From Nitratireductor sp. (GTDB lineage Bacteria > Pseudomonadota > Alphaproteobacteria > Rhizobiales > Rhizobiaceae): DNA of 38,410 nt. The stretch lies in contig NZ_CP051236.1 in the NCBI RefSeq assembly GCF_017794765.1, positions 3,134,225 to 3,172,634 of the forward strand. Reading direction: 5' to 3'. The position numbers and the translations under genes are program-made. This document shows positions 7,757-17,742 of this stretch, piece by piece (position 1 is the first letter of the stretch; each line of letters begins with the position of its first letter). Under the pieces are notes generated by a model that did no database searches, was not told where the DNA came from, and saw nothing but the letters and a program-made list of their open reading frames with translations.

Positions 7757-8613
7757 ACTGGGCCTTGACCGGAGCGCTTCTTTTCTGGGCCGCCGCATGG
7801 GCGCTGAACGAGTGGCTCGCCAGGCTGAACCCGCGCTCGCCAAAGGCCAAGCGCGCGCTTGGCCTCCTGATCCCCGCCATTTTCGGCATCACGCTTCTCG
7901 TCGTCTGGGAAGGACTGGTGCACGGCTTCAACATTTCGCCCGTTCTCCTGACGCCACCGAGCGCCATCTGGGCGCGCATCACATCGTCCCTGCCGACCCT
8001 GTGGGCCGATTTCCAGCAGACCTTTCTGAAAGCCGTGCTGATCGGCTACGCGATCGGCTGCGGCGCGGGCTTCCTGACAGCCGTCGCCATCGATCGCTCG
8101 CCCTTCCTGCAGCGCGGCCTGATGCCGCTCGGCAATTTTGTCTCCGCCCTTCCGATCATCGGCGTCGCGCCAATCATGGTCATGTGGTTCGGCTTCGACT
8201 GGCCATCCAAGGCGGCGGTTGTCATCATCATGACCTTCTTTCCCATGCTGGTGAACACGGTCGAGGGGCTTTCAGCGTCATCCGCCATCGACCGCGACCT
8301 GATGCGCACCTATGCATCGTCCTACGGGCAGACGCTGTTCAAACTGCGCCTGCCGGCGGCGGCGCCGTTCATCTTCAATGCTCTGAAGATCAACTCCACA
8401 CTTGCGCTGATCGGGGCCATCGTCGCCGAATTTTTTGGTACGCCGATTGTGGGCATGGGGTTCCGCATCTCCACCGAAGTGGGGCGCATGAACATCGACA
8501 TGGTGTGGGCCGAAATCGCGATGGCTGCGCTTGCAGGCTCACTCTTTTATGGTGCGGTAGCGCTTCTGGAGCGCGCTGTCACCTTCTGGCATCCATCCAT
8601 GAGGAGTGGATAA
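7753..8613 (+). CDS. ABC importer permease 2 (BPD-type, SsuC/TauC class)
   Basis: A 286-residue inner-membrane permease paired with the previous one. ATG at 7753 overlaps the upstream stop in an ATGA arrangement; the frame stays open far upstream but that part overlaps permease 1. It starts with a hydrophobic segment at about 5-20, another at about 36-54, and then the transport core. The EAA loop contains DRDLMRTYASSYGQTLFKL followed by RLPAAAPF. The paired permeases point to a heterodimer, as in RibX-type or pyrimidine-type NMT1 systems. The substrate-binding protein follows after 45 nt. Confidence 0.85.
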   Translation: MNWALTGALLFWAAAWALNEWLARLNPRSPKAKRALGLLIPAIFGITLLVVWEGLVHGFNISPVLLTPPSAIWARITSSLPTLWADFQQTFLKAVLIGYAIGCGAGFLTAVAIDRSPFLQRGLMPLGNFVSALPIIGVAPIMVMWFGFDWPSKAAVVIIMTFFPMLVNTVEGLSASSAIDRDLMRTYASSYGQTLFKLRLPAAAPFIFNALKINSTLALIGAIVAEFFGTPIVGMGFRISTEVGRMNIDMVWAEIAMAALAGSLFYGAVALLERAVTFWHPSMRSG

Positions 8614-8658
8614 CCGGCCGCGCGGAGAACAGCGGCCCAATCAAAGAGGGAAGCAAAG

Positions 8659-9642
8659 ATGAAACACGCAGTGAAAGGCCTCTTATCCGGTATGCTGATG
8701 CTCACCGCTTCGCAGGCAATCGCCGCCGATGACGTGACGCTGCAGCTCAAATGGGTGACGCAGGCACAGTTCGCCGGTTATTATGTCGCCAAAGACAAGG
8801 GCTTCTACGAAGAAGAAGATCTGAACGTCGAGATCAAGCCCGGTGGACCCGATACGGCGCCGGTCCAGGTTCTGGTGGGCGGTGGCGCCGATGTCATGGT
8901 GGACTGGCTCCCCTCGGCCCTTGCCGCGCGGGAAAAGGGTGCCCCGGTGGTGAACATTGCCCAGCCGTTTGCCCGATCGGGCCTCACCATGGTCTGCCGC
9001 AGGGAAACCGGCATCGAAAAGCCGGAAGACTTCAAGGGAAAGACGCTGGGAACCTGGTTCTTCGGCAATGAGTATCCGCTCTACAACTGGTTGTCGAAAC
9101 TTGGCCTGCCGCGCGACGGATCGGAAGATGGCGTGACGATCCAGAAGATCGGCTTCAATGTCGACCCGCTTTTGCAGAAACAGGCCGATTGCATCACCGC
9201 CATGACCTACAATGAATATTGGCAGGTGATCGATGCCGGGCTTACCGAAGACGACATTGTGGTCTTTAACTACACCGACGAGGGCGTGGCGACGCTGGAG
9301 GACGGGCTCTACGTTCTGGAGGAAAAGCTTGAGGACCCTGAATTTGTGGACAGGATGGCCCGTTTCGTGAAAGCCTCAATGAAGGGCTGGATGTGGGCGA
9401 AGGATAACCCGGAAGAAGCGGCAATGATCGTGCTCGACAATGATGCGACCGGTGCGCAGACCGAAAAGCACCAGACGCGCATGATGGGCGAGATCGCCAA
9501 GCTTCTGGGTGAAGATGCCAAGCTGGATGAAGCCGCCTATCAGCAGACCGTCGAGACACTGCTGCAGGGAGGCGACGATCCGGTGATCACCAAGGAGCCG
9601 GAAGGCGCTTTCACCCACGAGGTGACCAAAAAGGCGATGTGA
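8659..9642 (+). CDS. Periplasmic substrate-binding protein, NMT1/THI5 family (probable pyrimidine binder)
   Basis: A 327-residue exported protein. The signal peptide covers about residues 1-22, ending ASQAIAAD. The mature part begins with VTLQLKWVTQAQFAGYYVAKD, typical of NMT1/THI5-like binding proteins; the quoted parts LQLKWVTQAQFAGYYVA and KGFYEEEDLNVEI are the family opening. It continues with LGTWFFGNEYPLYNWLSKLG and ends near 320 residues, the usual size for importer-type members. It lacks the cysteine-rich motif of true yeast THI5 enzymes, so it is a transport protein. Family relatives bind hydroxymethylpyrimidine precursors, riboflavin or pyrimidines; its place in the hydA operon favours uracil, thymine or a dihydropyrimidine. 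Confidence 0.85.
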   Translation: MKHAVKGLLSGMLMLTASQAIAADDVTLQLKWVTQAQFAGYYVAKDKGFYEEEDLNVEIKPGGPDTAPVQVLVGGGADVMVDWLPSALAAREKGAPVVNIAQPFARSGLTMVCRRETGIEKPEDFKGKTLGTWFFGNEYPLYNWLSKLGLPRDGSEDGVTIQKIGFNVDPLLQKQADCITAMTYNEYWQVIDAGLTEDDIVVFNYTDEGVATLEDGLYVLEEKLEDPEFVDRMARFVKASMKGWMWAKDNPEEAAMIVLDNDATGAQTEKHQTRMMGEIAKLLGEDAKLDEAAYQQTVETLLQGGDDPVITKEPEGAFTHEVTKKAM

Positions 9643-9651
9643 CCGCTGGCA

Positions 9652-11839
<2,188 letters not shown>

Positions 11840-11890
11840 GCCGCACAGGAAGGAGAGCGTCCAGGAAAGGCATGGTGCCTGGCGGTAGCG

Positions 11891-13924
11891 TCACTCCATG
11901 GCGTTCATCGTCAGGAGTTCATAGGCGGCAACCTGCTCGCCTTCCGGATTGTAGACGCCGACATCCCAGCGCACTTCACCATATTCGTCCTTGCGGCGCG
12001 TCTTCTGCTTCACCGTGAGGCGCACTTTCAGCGTGTCGCCGGGTGAAACCGGCTTCATGAAGCGCAGATTGTCGAGGCCGTAATTGGCGAGAACCGGGCC
12101 CGGCGCCGGGTCGACGAACAAGCCCGCCGCGAAGGAAAGGATCAGATAGCCGTGTGCAACCCGGCCGGGGAAGAACGGATTGGCCGCGGCAGCCTCTTCA
12201 TCCATATGCGCGTAGAACGTATCACCGGTGAACTCGGCGAAATGCTCGATGTCCGCCAGCGTCACCTCACGCGGACCGGCCCAGAGCGTGCGGCCGGGCT
12301 CCAGCTCGCCAAAGGTCAGGCGGAAGGGATGCGGCTCTTTCTCCTCGGTCGAAGCGCCTGCCACATAGCGGTTGGTGATGCCGGCGATGAGGTCGGGGCT
12401 CGCCTGGATCGCAGTGCGCTGCATGTAGTGCATCACGCCACGGACACCGCCGAGCTCCTCGCCGCCGCCGGCGCGGCCGGGACCGCCATGCACCATGTGC
12501 GGCAGCGGCGAACCGTGACCGGTCGCCTCCTTGCCGGTGTCACGGTTGGCGAAATAGAGCCGGCCGTGGAATGCGCCCGCCTCCAGCACCGCCTGCCGGG
12601 CAACCGCCGGATCATGTGTGAAGACCGAGGCAACGAGCGAGCCCTCGCCGCGATTGGCGAGCTTGAGCGCGTGGCCGAGATCACGGTAAGGCATGATGGT
12701 GGAAACGGGGCCGAACGCCTCGACAGAATGCAGCTTCTGAGCACCATCGGGATCGTCGCAGGAGAACAGCATGGGCGGCACGAAAGCGCCCGCGCCGGCA
12801 TCCGCATCGGTGACTGAAAAGGCATCCGGGTCGCCAAACACACGGCGTGCCTCGGTGGCGAGAATGCCCGCCTTCTCAAGAACGTCGTCGCGCTGGGCGA
12901 GGCTTGCGAGCGCGCCCATCCGCACGCCTTCGCTGCGCGGATTGCCGACCACGGTCTTCTCAAGCCGGGCAATGAGCGCGTCGGTAACCGCATCGCGGTG
13001 CGCGTCGGGCACGAAAATACGGCGCACGGCGGTGCATTTCTGGCCGGCCTTGGCCGTCATCTCGCGGTGCACTTCCTTGATGAAGGCATCGAATTCAGGT
13101 GTCCCAGGGGCTGCATCCGGCCCAAGCACCGAGGCGTTGAGCGAATCCTGCTCGGCCACGAAGCGCACGGAATTGCCGATGATCTTCGGGTTGGCGCGCA
13201 GCATGGATGCGGTGGAGGCAGAGCCCGTGAAGGACACCACGTCCTGACCGGTCAGGCGGTCGAGCAGGTCTCCGGTGGAGCCCGCGATGAACTGCACCGC
13301 GCCTTCCGGGAACAGACCCGATTCCACGATCATGCGGAAACAGGCTTCGGCGAGCCACGCGGTGGCGGAGGCCGGCTTGACGATGGCCGGAACACCGGCG
13401 ATCAGCGTCGGCGCAAGCTTTTCCAGCATGCCCCAGACCGGGAAGTTGAAGGCGTTGATGTGGACGGCCACGCCCTGAAGCGGGGTCGCCACGTGCTGGC
13501 CAACGAAGTTTCCGGAGCGGGAAAGCTGCTCCAGCGCGCCATCCACATAGACTTGATCGTCGGGCAGCTCGCGCCTCGCCTTGGAGGAGTAGACGAACAG
13601 CGTACCGATGCCGCCATCGATGTCGATCATCGAGTCGGGCTTGGTCGCGCCGGTCTCATAGGAAAGCTCGTAGAGCGCGTCGCGGCGGTCGTTCAGATAC
13701 TCCGCCAGCGCCTTGATGGCGAAGGCGCGGTCGTGGAACGTCATCGCGCGCAGCGCCGGCCCGCCCACCTGTCGGGCATGATCGGCCATGCGGGCGAAAT
13801 CCAGTTTCTGCGAGCCAAGCTCGGCGACCACATCGCCGGTAACCGCACTCCGCAGGGGTTTGAGATCGCCCGAGGGCGCAATCCACGCCCCTGCCGCATA
13901 GCTTTCAAGCCGCATCACGCTCAT
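11891..13924 (-). CDS. paaZ: PaaZ: bifunctional oxepin-CoA hydrolase / 3-oxo-5,6-dehydrosuberyl-CoA semialdehyde dehydrogenase
   Basis: Cleaves the oxepin-CoA ring of phenylacetate catabolism and oxidises the resulting aldehyde with NADP. The 677 residues compare with 681 in E. coli PaaZ. Residues about 1-520 form the aldehyde dehydrogenase, with the catalytic pair E258 (FVAEQDSLN) and C297 (AGQKCTAVRR). Residues about 530-677 form the MaoC-type hydratase, with FAEFTGDTFYAHMD giving D568 and H573. Both active sites look intact. ATG at 13924 follows AAGGAG. It is downstream of the P450 gene with a 17-nt gap, so the two are co-transcribed. It ends 51 nt from the convergent pobA stop; that gap contains only a weak GGCA/TGCC hairpin. 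Confidence 0.94.
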   Translation of the reverse strand: MSVMRLESYAAGAWIAPSGDLKPLRSAVTGDVVAELGSQKLDFARMADHARQVGGPALRAMTFHDRAFAIKALAEYLNDRRDALYELSYETGATKPDSMIDIDGGIGTLFVYSSKARRELPDDQVYVDGALEQLSRSGNFVGQHVATPLQGVAVHINAFNFPVWGMLEKLAPTLIAGVPAIVKPASATAWLAEACFRMIVESGLFPEGAVQFIAGSTGDLLDRLTGQDVVSFTGSASTASMLRANPKIIGNSVRFVAEQDSLNASVLGPDAAPGTPEFDAFIKEVHREMTAKAGQKCTAVRRIFVPDAHRDAVTDALIARLEKTVVGNPRSEGVRMGALASLAQRDDVLEKAGILATEARRVFGDPDAFSVTDADAGAGAFVPPMLFSCDDPDGAQKLHSVEAFGPVSTIMPYRDLGHALKLANRGEGSLVASVFTHDPAVARQAVLEAGAFHGRLYFANRDTGKEATGHGSPLPHMVHGGPGRAGGGEELGGVRGVMHYMQRTAIQASPDLIAGITNRYVAGASTEEKEPHPFRLTFGELEPGRTLWAGPREVTLADIEHFAEFTGDTFYAHMDEEAAAANPFFPGRVAHGYLILSFAAGLFVDPAPGPVLANYGLDNLRFMKPVSPGDTLKVRLTVKQKTRRKDEYGEVRWDVGVYNPEGEQVAAYELLTMNAME

Positions 13925-13941
13925 GGAACACTCCTTGTTGG

Positions 13942-15180
13942 TCAGCGCACCCGCGCCGGCAGCCGGGCGAAGCCGCGAAAGCGCACGCGTCCGGTGCGTT
14001 CAGGTTCGCCAGTCAGCCGGTAGCCGGGAAAACGTTTGAGAAAATGAGAGATGCCGATCCGGCCTTCCATGCGTGCCAGCGAAAAACCGGCGCAAAGATG
14101 AGGGCCGCCAGCAAAAGCCAGATGCTTGTTGGGCTTGCGCCCCAGATCGAGCCTGTCGGGATCGGCGAACTGGCGTGGGTCGCGATTGGCCGCACCAATA
14201 CACAGATGGATAGGTGTGCCGGGCTCCACGGTTTCACCGTAAAACTCCACCGGTTCCACCGCCATGCGGTTGCCGAGCTGGTTGGGGCTCTGGAACCGCA
14301 AGAACTCATCGACGGCGGTCGCGATCAAGTCCGGGTCAGCTTCAAGCCGCGCCTTCTCGTCCGGCCATTGCAACAGTTCATAAAGCGCGTTGCCGATGAG
14401 GTTCGTGGTCGTCTCGTGCCCGGCGTTGAGGATGAAGATGCAATTCTGCAGAAGCTCCACCTCGGACAGTTCCTCCCCGTCATTGCCGTTGATGAGACGG
14501 GTCAGCACATCTGTCGCCGGATCGCCGGGATTGTGGCGCCGGTCATCGGCGATGTCCTTGAGATAGGCCTTGAAATCAGTGACGGAGGTGTTGCCCCATC
14601 TGAGTTGCTCGTCGCTGACGACGGGCTCCAGCGCACCGAGAATGGCAAGTGACCAGTCACGCAGTGGCTCGCGTTCTTCATGGGGAATATCGAACAGATT
14701 GCCGATCACCTCGACCGGGATCGCCGCGGCGAAATCCTCGATCAGATCAACCTCACCCTTCTCTTCCATCCGGTCAAGAAGGCCATCGACCAGCGTGATC
14801 AGCCCCGGTTCAAGGGCTGCCAGCGCGCGCGGCGTGAGCGCGCCCATCATGATCTTGCGCACCCGCGTGTGCAGCGGCGGGTCGTTGAAGACGAGGCTCG
14901 TTGTGTGATGCTCATAGAGCGGCGTCTCGCCGAATTTCGGCAGAAACTCGGCCTTCTTGTCGGACGAAAACGTTTTCGTGTCTCGATAAACGCGATCGAG
15001 ATCGGCATGGCGTGAAAGCATCACTGAGCCATCAGAGAAGCGCTTCAACGGCGCATGCTCCAGAAGCGCGTGGTACACCGCAAACGGATTATCCACGAAA
15101 CCCGATGGCAATGCCGTCAATTCGAACTCTTCCGCCAGTTTTCGGCTTTCCGCCACAGCGATCTGTGCCGTTTTCGTCAT
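13942..15180 (-). CDS. Cytochrome P450, soluble class I type, in the paa operon
   Basis: A 412-residue soluble P450 without membrane anchor. The oxygen-activating I-helix is LNAGHETTTN (252-260), the K-helix ExxR is E292-R295 in DEFLRF, and the haem-binding loop is FAGGPHLCAG with ligand C363. All signature residues are present. Start ATG 15180 has GGGAGGAT upstream; an earlier in-frame codon at 15216 lacks support. It lies 17 nt upstream of paaZ, divergent from paaI across a TetR-type palindrome. No ferredoxin or reductase gene is nearby, so electrons must come from partners elsewhere. Substrate is unknown; an aromatic acid feeding phenylacetate or 4-hydroxybenzoate metabolism fits the position but is inference. 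Confidence 0.93.
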   Translation of the reverse strand: MTKTAQIAVAESRKLAEEFELTALPSGFVDNPFAVYHALLEHAPLKRFSDGSVMLSRHADLDRVYRDTKTFSSDKKAEFLPKFGETPLYEHHTTSLVFNDPPLHTRVRKIMMGALTPRALAALEPGLITLVDGLLDRMEEKGEVDLIEDFAAAIPVEVIGNLFDIPHEEREPLRDWSLAILGALEPVVSDEQLRWGNTSVTDFKAYLKDIADDRRHNPGDPATDVLTRLINGNDGEELSEVELLQNCIFILNAGHETTTNLIGNALYELLQWPDEKARLEADPDLIATAVDEFLRFQSPNQLGNRMAVEPVEFYGETVEPGTPIHLCIGAANRDPRQFADPDRLDLGRKPNKHLAFAGGPHLCAGFSLARMEGRIGISHFLKRFPGYRLTGEPERTGRVRFRGFARLPARVR

Positions 15181-15229
15181 GCTATCCTCCCGGAAGCGGC
15201 GCCACCGCCTCCTCACAACAGTATTATTG

Positions 15230-15243
15230 ACCGACCGGTCGGT
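15230..15243. promoter_or_regulatory. Perfect TetR-type operator in the P450-paaI divergent promoter
   Basis: ACCGACCGGTCGGT is a perfect 14-bp palindrome midway between the divergent P450-paaZ and paaI-paaK operons. It overlaps a TTGACC hexamer (15227-15232) that could be the -35 element towards paaI. This is the typical operator form of TetR regulators of acyl-CoA and phenylacetate genes, and a TetR gene lies in the rightward operon at 17106. The palindrome is direct; its pairing with that protein is inferred. Confidence 0.75.
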
Positions 15244-15286
15244 TTATGCAAGTCTGATTGCATTGATGGCCTCGGGAGGAGCCTAA

Positions 15287-15733
15287 ATGTCACAAATGCA
15301 ACTGTCTCCACAGGAGATCGCGGAGCGCAGCGCGCAGGCGATGTGGGCGCGCGACGATGCGTCCAAATGGCTGGGATGCAGCCTCGATGCGGTGGCGCCG
15401 GGCAGCGCGACCCTCTCCATGACGGTGGAGAAACACCACACCAACGGGCACGACATTTGCCATGGTGGCTACATCTTCACGCTGGCGGATTCGGCCTTCG
15501 CCTTTGCCTGCAACTCCTACAATCAGATCGTTGTCGCACAGCACAATTCCATCACCTTCGTGGCACCCGGCACGCTCGGCGACCGGCTGAGAGCAGTCGC
15601 GCGGGAGGTTGCGCGGTTCGGTCGCTCCGGCATTTATGACGTGCGGGTTGAAAATCAGGACGGCAGGCTGATCGCGGAATTTCGTGGCAATTCCCGCGTT
15701 ATCAGCGGCAAACATTTCGAGGAGGAGGCCTGA
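15287..15733 (+). CDS. paaI: PaaI hydroxyphenylacetyl-CoA thioesterase
   Basis: A hot-dog-fold thioesterase of 148 residues that hydrolyses stalled ring-hydroxylated phenylacetyl-CoA intermediates and so frees coenzyme A. The motif NGHDICHGGYIFTLADSAFA (about 51-70) carries the conserved HGG and the catalytic aspartate in LADSAFA, and matches E. coli PaaI NGHQSCHGGQLFSLADTAFA. ITFVAPGTLGD and the final FRGNSRVI are also shared. It is the first gene rightward from the palindrome-containing promoter, 18 nt before paaK. Size and motif order are standard for the family. Confidence 0.93.
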   Translation: MSQMQLSPQEIAERSAQAMWARDDASKWLGCSLDAVAPGSATLSMTVEKHHTNGHDICHGGYIFTLADSAFAFACNSYNQIVVAQHNSITFVAPGTLGDRLRAVAREVARFGRSGIYDVRVENQDGRLIAEFRGNSRVISGKHFEEEA

Positions 15734-15751
15734 GAGCTTCGGGAGAGACAC

Positions 15752-17062
15752 ATGAAAGACCTGACCCCAAGAAAAGAAGAACTGGATCCTATTGAAATCG
15801 CCTCGCGCGATGAAATCCAGGCATTGCAGCTGGTGCGTCTCAAATGGTCGCTGAACCATGCTTATGAGAATGTGCCGCACTACAGGAAGAGTTTTGACGC
15901 CGCCGGTGTGCATCCCGACGACCTGAAAGAGCTCTCCGATCTCTCCAAATTCCCCTTTACCGTGAAGACCGATCTGCGCGACAACTACCCTTTCGGCATG
16001 TTTGCCGTGCCGCGCGAAAAGGTGGTGCGCATTCACGCCTCGTCCGGCACCACCGGCAAGCCAACCGTGGTGGGCTATACCGAGAAAGACATCGAGACCT
16101 GGGCCGAAGTCATGGCGCGCTCCATCCGCGCGTCTGGCACACGCCCCGGTGATGTCGTGCATGTGGCTTATGGCTACGGGCTCTTCACCGGCGGGCTAGG
16201 CGCGCATTACGGCGCGGAACGGCTTGGGGCCACCGTGGTGCCGGCCTCCGGCGGCATGACGGCACGCCAGGTCACGCTGATCGAGGATTTTCAGGCGCAG
16301 ACCATCATGGTCACTCCCTCTTATATGCTCTCGATCCTGGATGAATACCGGGCGCAGGGTCTCGACCCGCGCAAGAGCCCGCTGCAGGTGGGCATCTTTG
16401 GTGCCGAGCCCTGGACCAACGCCATGCGCGCCGAAATCGAAGACGCATTCGACATGCACGCCGTCGACATTTACGGCCTGTCGGAGGTGATGGGTCCGGG
16501 TGTGGCCAACGAATGCGTGGAGACCAAGGACGGGCTGCACATCTGGGAAGACCACTTCTACCCTGAAATCATCAATCCCGAGACGGGCGAAGTGCTGCCG
16601 GACGGCGAAATGGGCGAACTCGTGTTCACCTCTCTCACCAAGGAGGCCTTCCCCATCGTGCGCTACCGCACCCGCGACCTGACGCGACTTCTTCCGGGTA
16701 CCGCGCGCAGCATGCGCCGCATGGAAAAGATCACTGGCCGCTCGGACGACATGATGATCCTGCGCGGGGTAAACGTCTTCCCGACCCAGATCGAGGAACA
16801 GATTCTGACTGTGACGGGCCTCGCGCCGCACTTCCAGATCGAGCTCACGCAGGAAGGCCGCATGGACGCGATGACGATCCATGTGGAAATGGCCTCGCTT
16901 GAGGCAGGCGAGGATGTCCGCCTCGCCGCCTGCCGCCAGCTCGGCGAACGCATCAAGGATGTGGTCGGTGTGACGGTGCGCGTCAATGCGACCGATCCGG
17001 GCGGGGTGGCCCGCAGCCAGGGCAAGGCCGTACGCATTATCGACAGGCGGGTAAAACAGTGA
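15752..17062 (+). CDS. paaK: Phenylacetate--CoA ligase
   Basis: Activates phenylacetate to phenylacetyl-CoA with ATP; entry step of the pathway. The 436 residues match PaaK. Visible are the AMP-binding loop HASSGTTGKPTVVGYT (about 95-110), the adenylation motif YGLSEVMGPG, YRTRDLTRLLPG, the hinge region GRSDDMMILRGVNVFP, and the C-terminal catalytic lysine K425 in RSQGKAVRIID. ATG at 15752 follows GGGAGAGA. It is between paaI and the TetR gene (43-nt gap) on one strand. Related ligases act on substituted phenylacetates or benzoates, but the paaI and paaZ neighbours support phenylacetate. Confidence 0.94.
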   Translation: MKDLTPRKEELDPIEIASRDEIQALQLVRLKWSLNHAYENVPHYRKSFDAAGVHPDDLKELSDLSKFPFTVKTDLRDNYPFGMFAVPREKVVRIHASSGTTGKPTVVGYTEKDIETWAEVMARSIRASGTRPGDVVHVAYGYGLFTGGLGAHYGAERLGATVVPASGGMTARQVTLIEDFQAQTIMVTPSYMLSILDEYRAQGLDPRKSPLQVGIFGAEPWTNAMRAEIEDAFDMHAVDIYGLSEVMGPGVANECVETKDGLHIWEDHFYPEIINPETGEVLPDGEMGELVFTSLTKEAFPIVRYRTRDLTRLLPGTARSMRRMEKITGRSDDMMILRGVNVFPTQIEEQILTVTGLAPHFQIELTQEGRMDAMTIHVEMASLEAGEDVRLAACRQLGERIKDVVGVTVRVNATDPGGVARSQGKAVRIIDRRVKQ

Positions 17063-17105
17063 TCTCACCCAAAATTCCCAAGCATCCAGATTTCGAAGGA
17101 AACTG

Positions 17106-17702
17106 ATGGCCCGCACCCGCGCCAAGGATTACGACGACAAGCGCGACGCCATGCTGCATGGCGCTGCGCGCATTTTCGCACGCGACGGTTATGACCGGGC
17201 CTCGATGAACCAGCTTGCAACGGAACTGGGCGTCTCCAAGGCGCTGCTCTACCACTACTACGCCTCCAAGGAAGCCCTGCTCTTCGACATCATCGAGACA
17301 CATCTTCAGGAACTGGTGGAGGCGGTGGAAGAAGCAGACGATGCTGCGGCTGAACCCCGTGCCCGGCTCCAACAGCTTGTCATTGCCCTGCTCGAAGCCT
17401 ATCGCGACGCCGACAACGAGCACCGCGTTCAGCTTTCCGGCCTCCAGCTTCTCCCCGAGGCACAACAGGAGCAGTTGAAAGCGTTGGAGCGGCAATTGGT
17501 GGCGATCTTCGCCGAAGCCGTGCGTCAGGTTAATCCCACGGCCTTCGACAACAGACCGCTCTTGAAACCGGTGACAATGAGCCTCTTCGGCATGCTCAAC
17601 TGGTTTTATATGTGGTTTCGCGAGGACCGAGGAATTTCAAGACAGGACTATGCGAAGCTCGCCACCCATCTGCTTGTGAGCGGGGTGTCCGAGCTCGACT
17701 GA
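17106..17702 (+). CDS. paaR: TetR-family regulator, PaaR-like
   Basis: A 198-residue TetR protein. The helix-turn-helix covers about residues 12-58, with DRASMNQLATELGVSKALLY as its core, followed by HYYASKEALLFDI. The C-terminal effector domain has no motif that names its ligand; phenylacetyl-CoA is the ligand of PaaR proteins in other bacteria. ATG 17106 follows AAGGAAACTG. It sits in the paaI-paaK operon, whose promoter holds the perfect palindrome at 15230-15243, so autoregulation is likely. The family is clear; the symbol depends on context. Confidence 0.8.
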   Translation: MARTRAKDYDDKRDAMLHGAARIFARDGYDRASMNQLATELGVSKALLYHYYASKEALLFDIIETHLQELVEAVEEADDAAAEPRARLQQLVIALLEAYRDADNEHRVQLSGLQLLPEAQQEQLKALERQLVAIFAEAVRQVNPTAFDNRPLLKPVTMSLFGMLNWFYMWFREDRGISRQDYAKLATHLLVSGVSELD

Positions 17703-17742
17703 CGGTCTTGCCCGCCCCGCGATCCCATGGCATTTGAAGCAG

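Noticed and set aside
11848..11885. Hairpin in the pobA-paaZ convergent gap as terminator
   Set aside because: Only a 4-bp GGCA/TGCC stem plus a loose outer CCA/TGG; no T-run.
12700..13950. Rightward frames opposite paaZ (12771-13247, 12998-14023)
   Set aside because: Antisense to intact paaZ with catalytic residues; no own motif.
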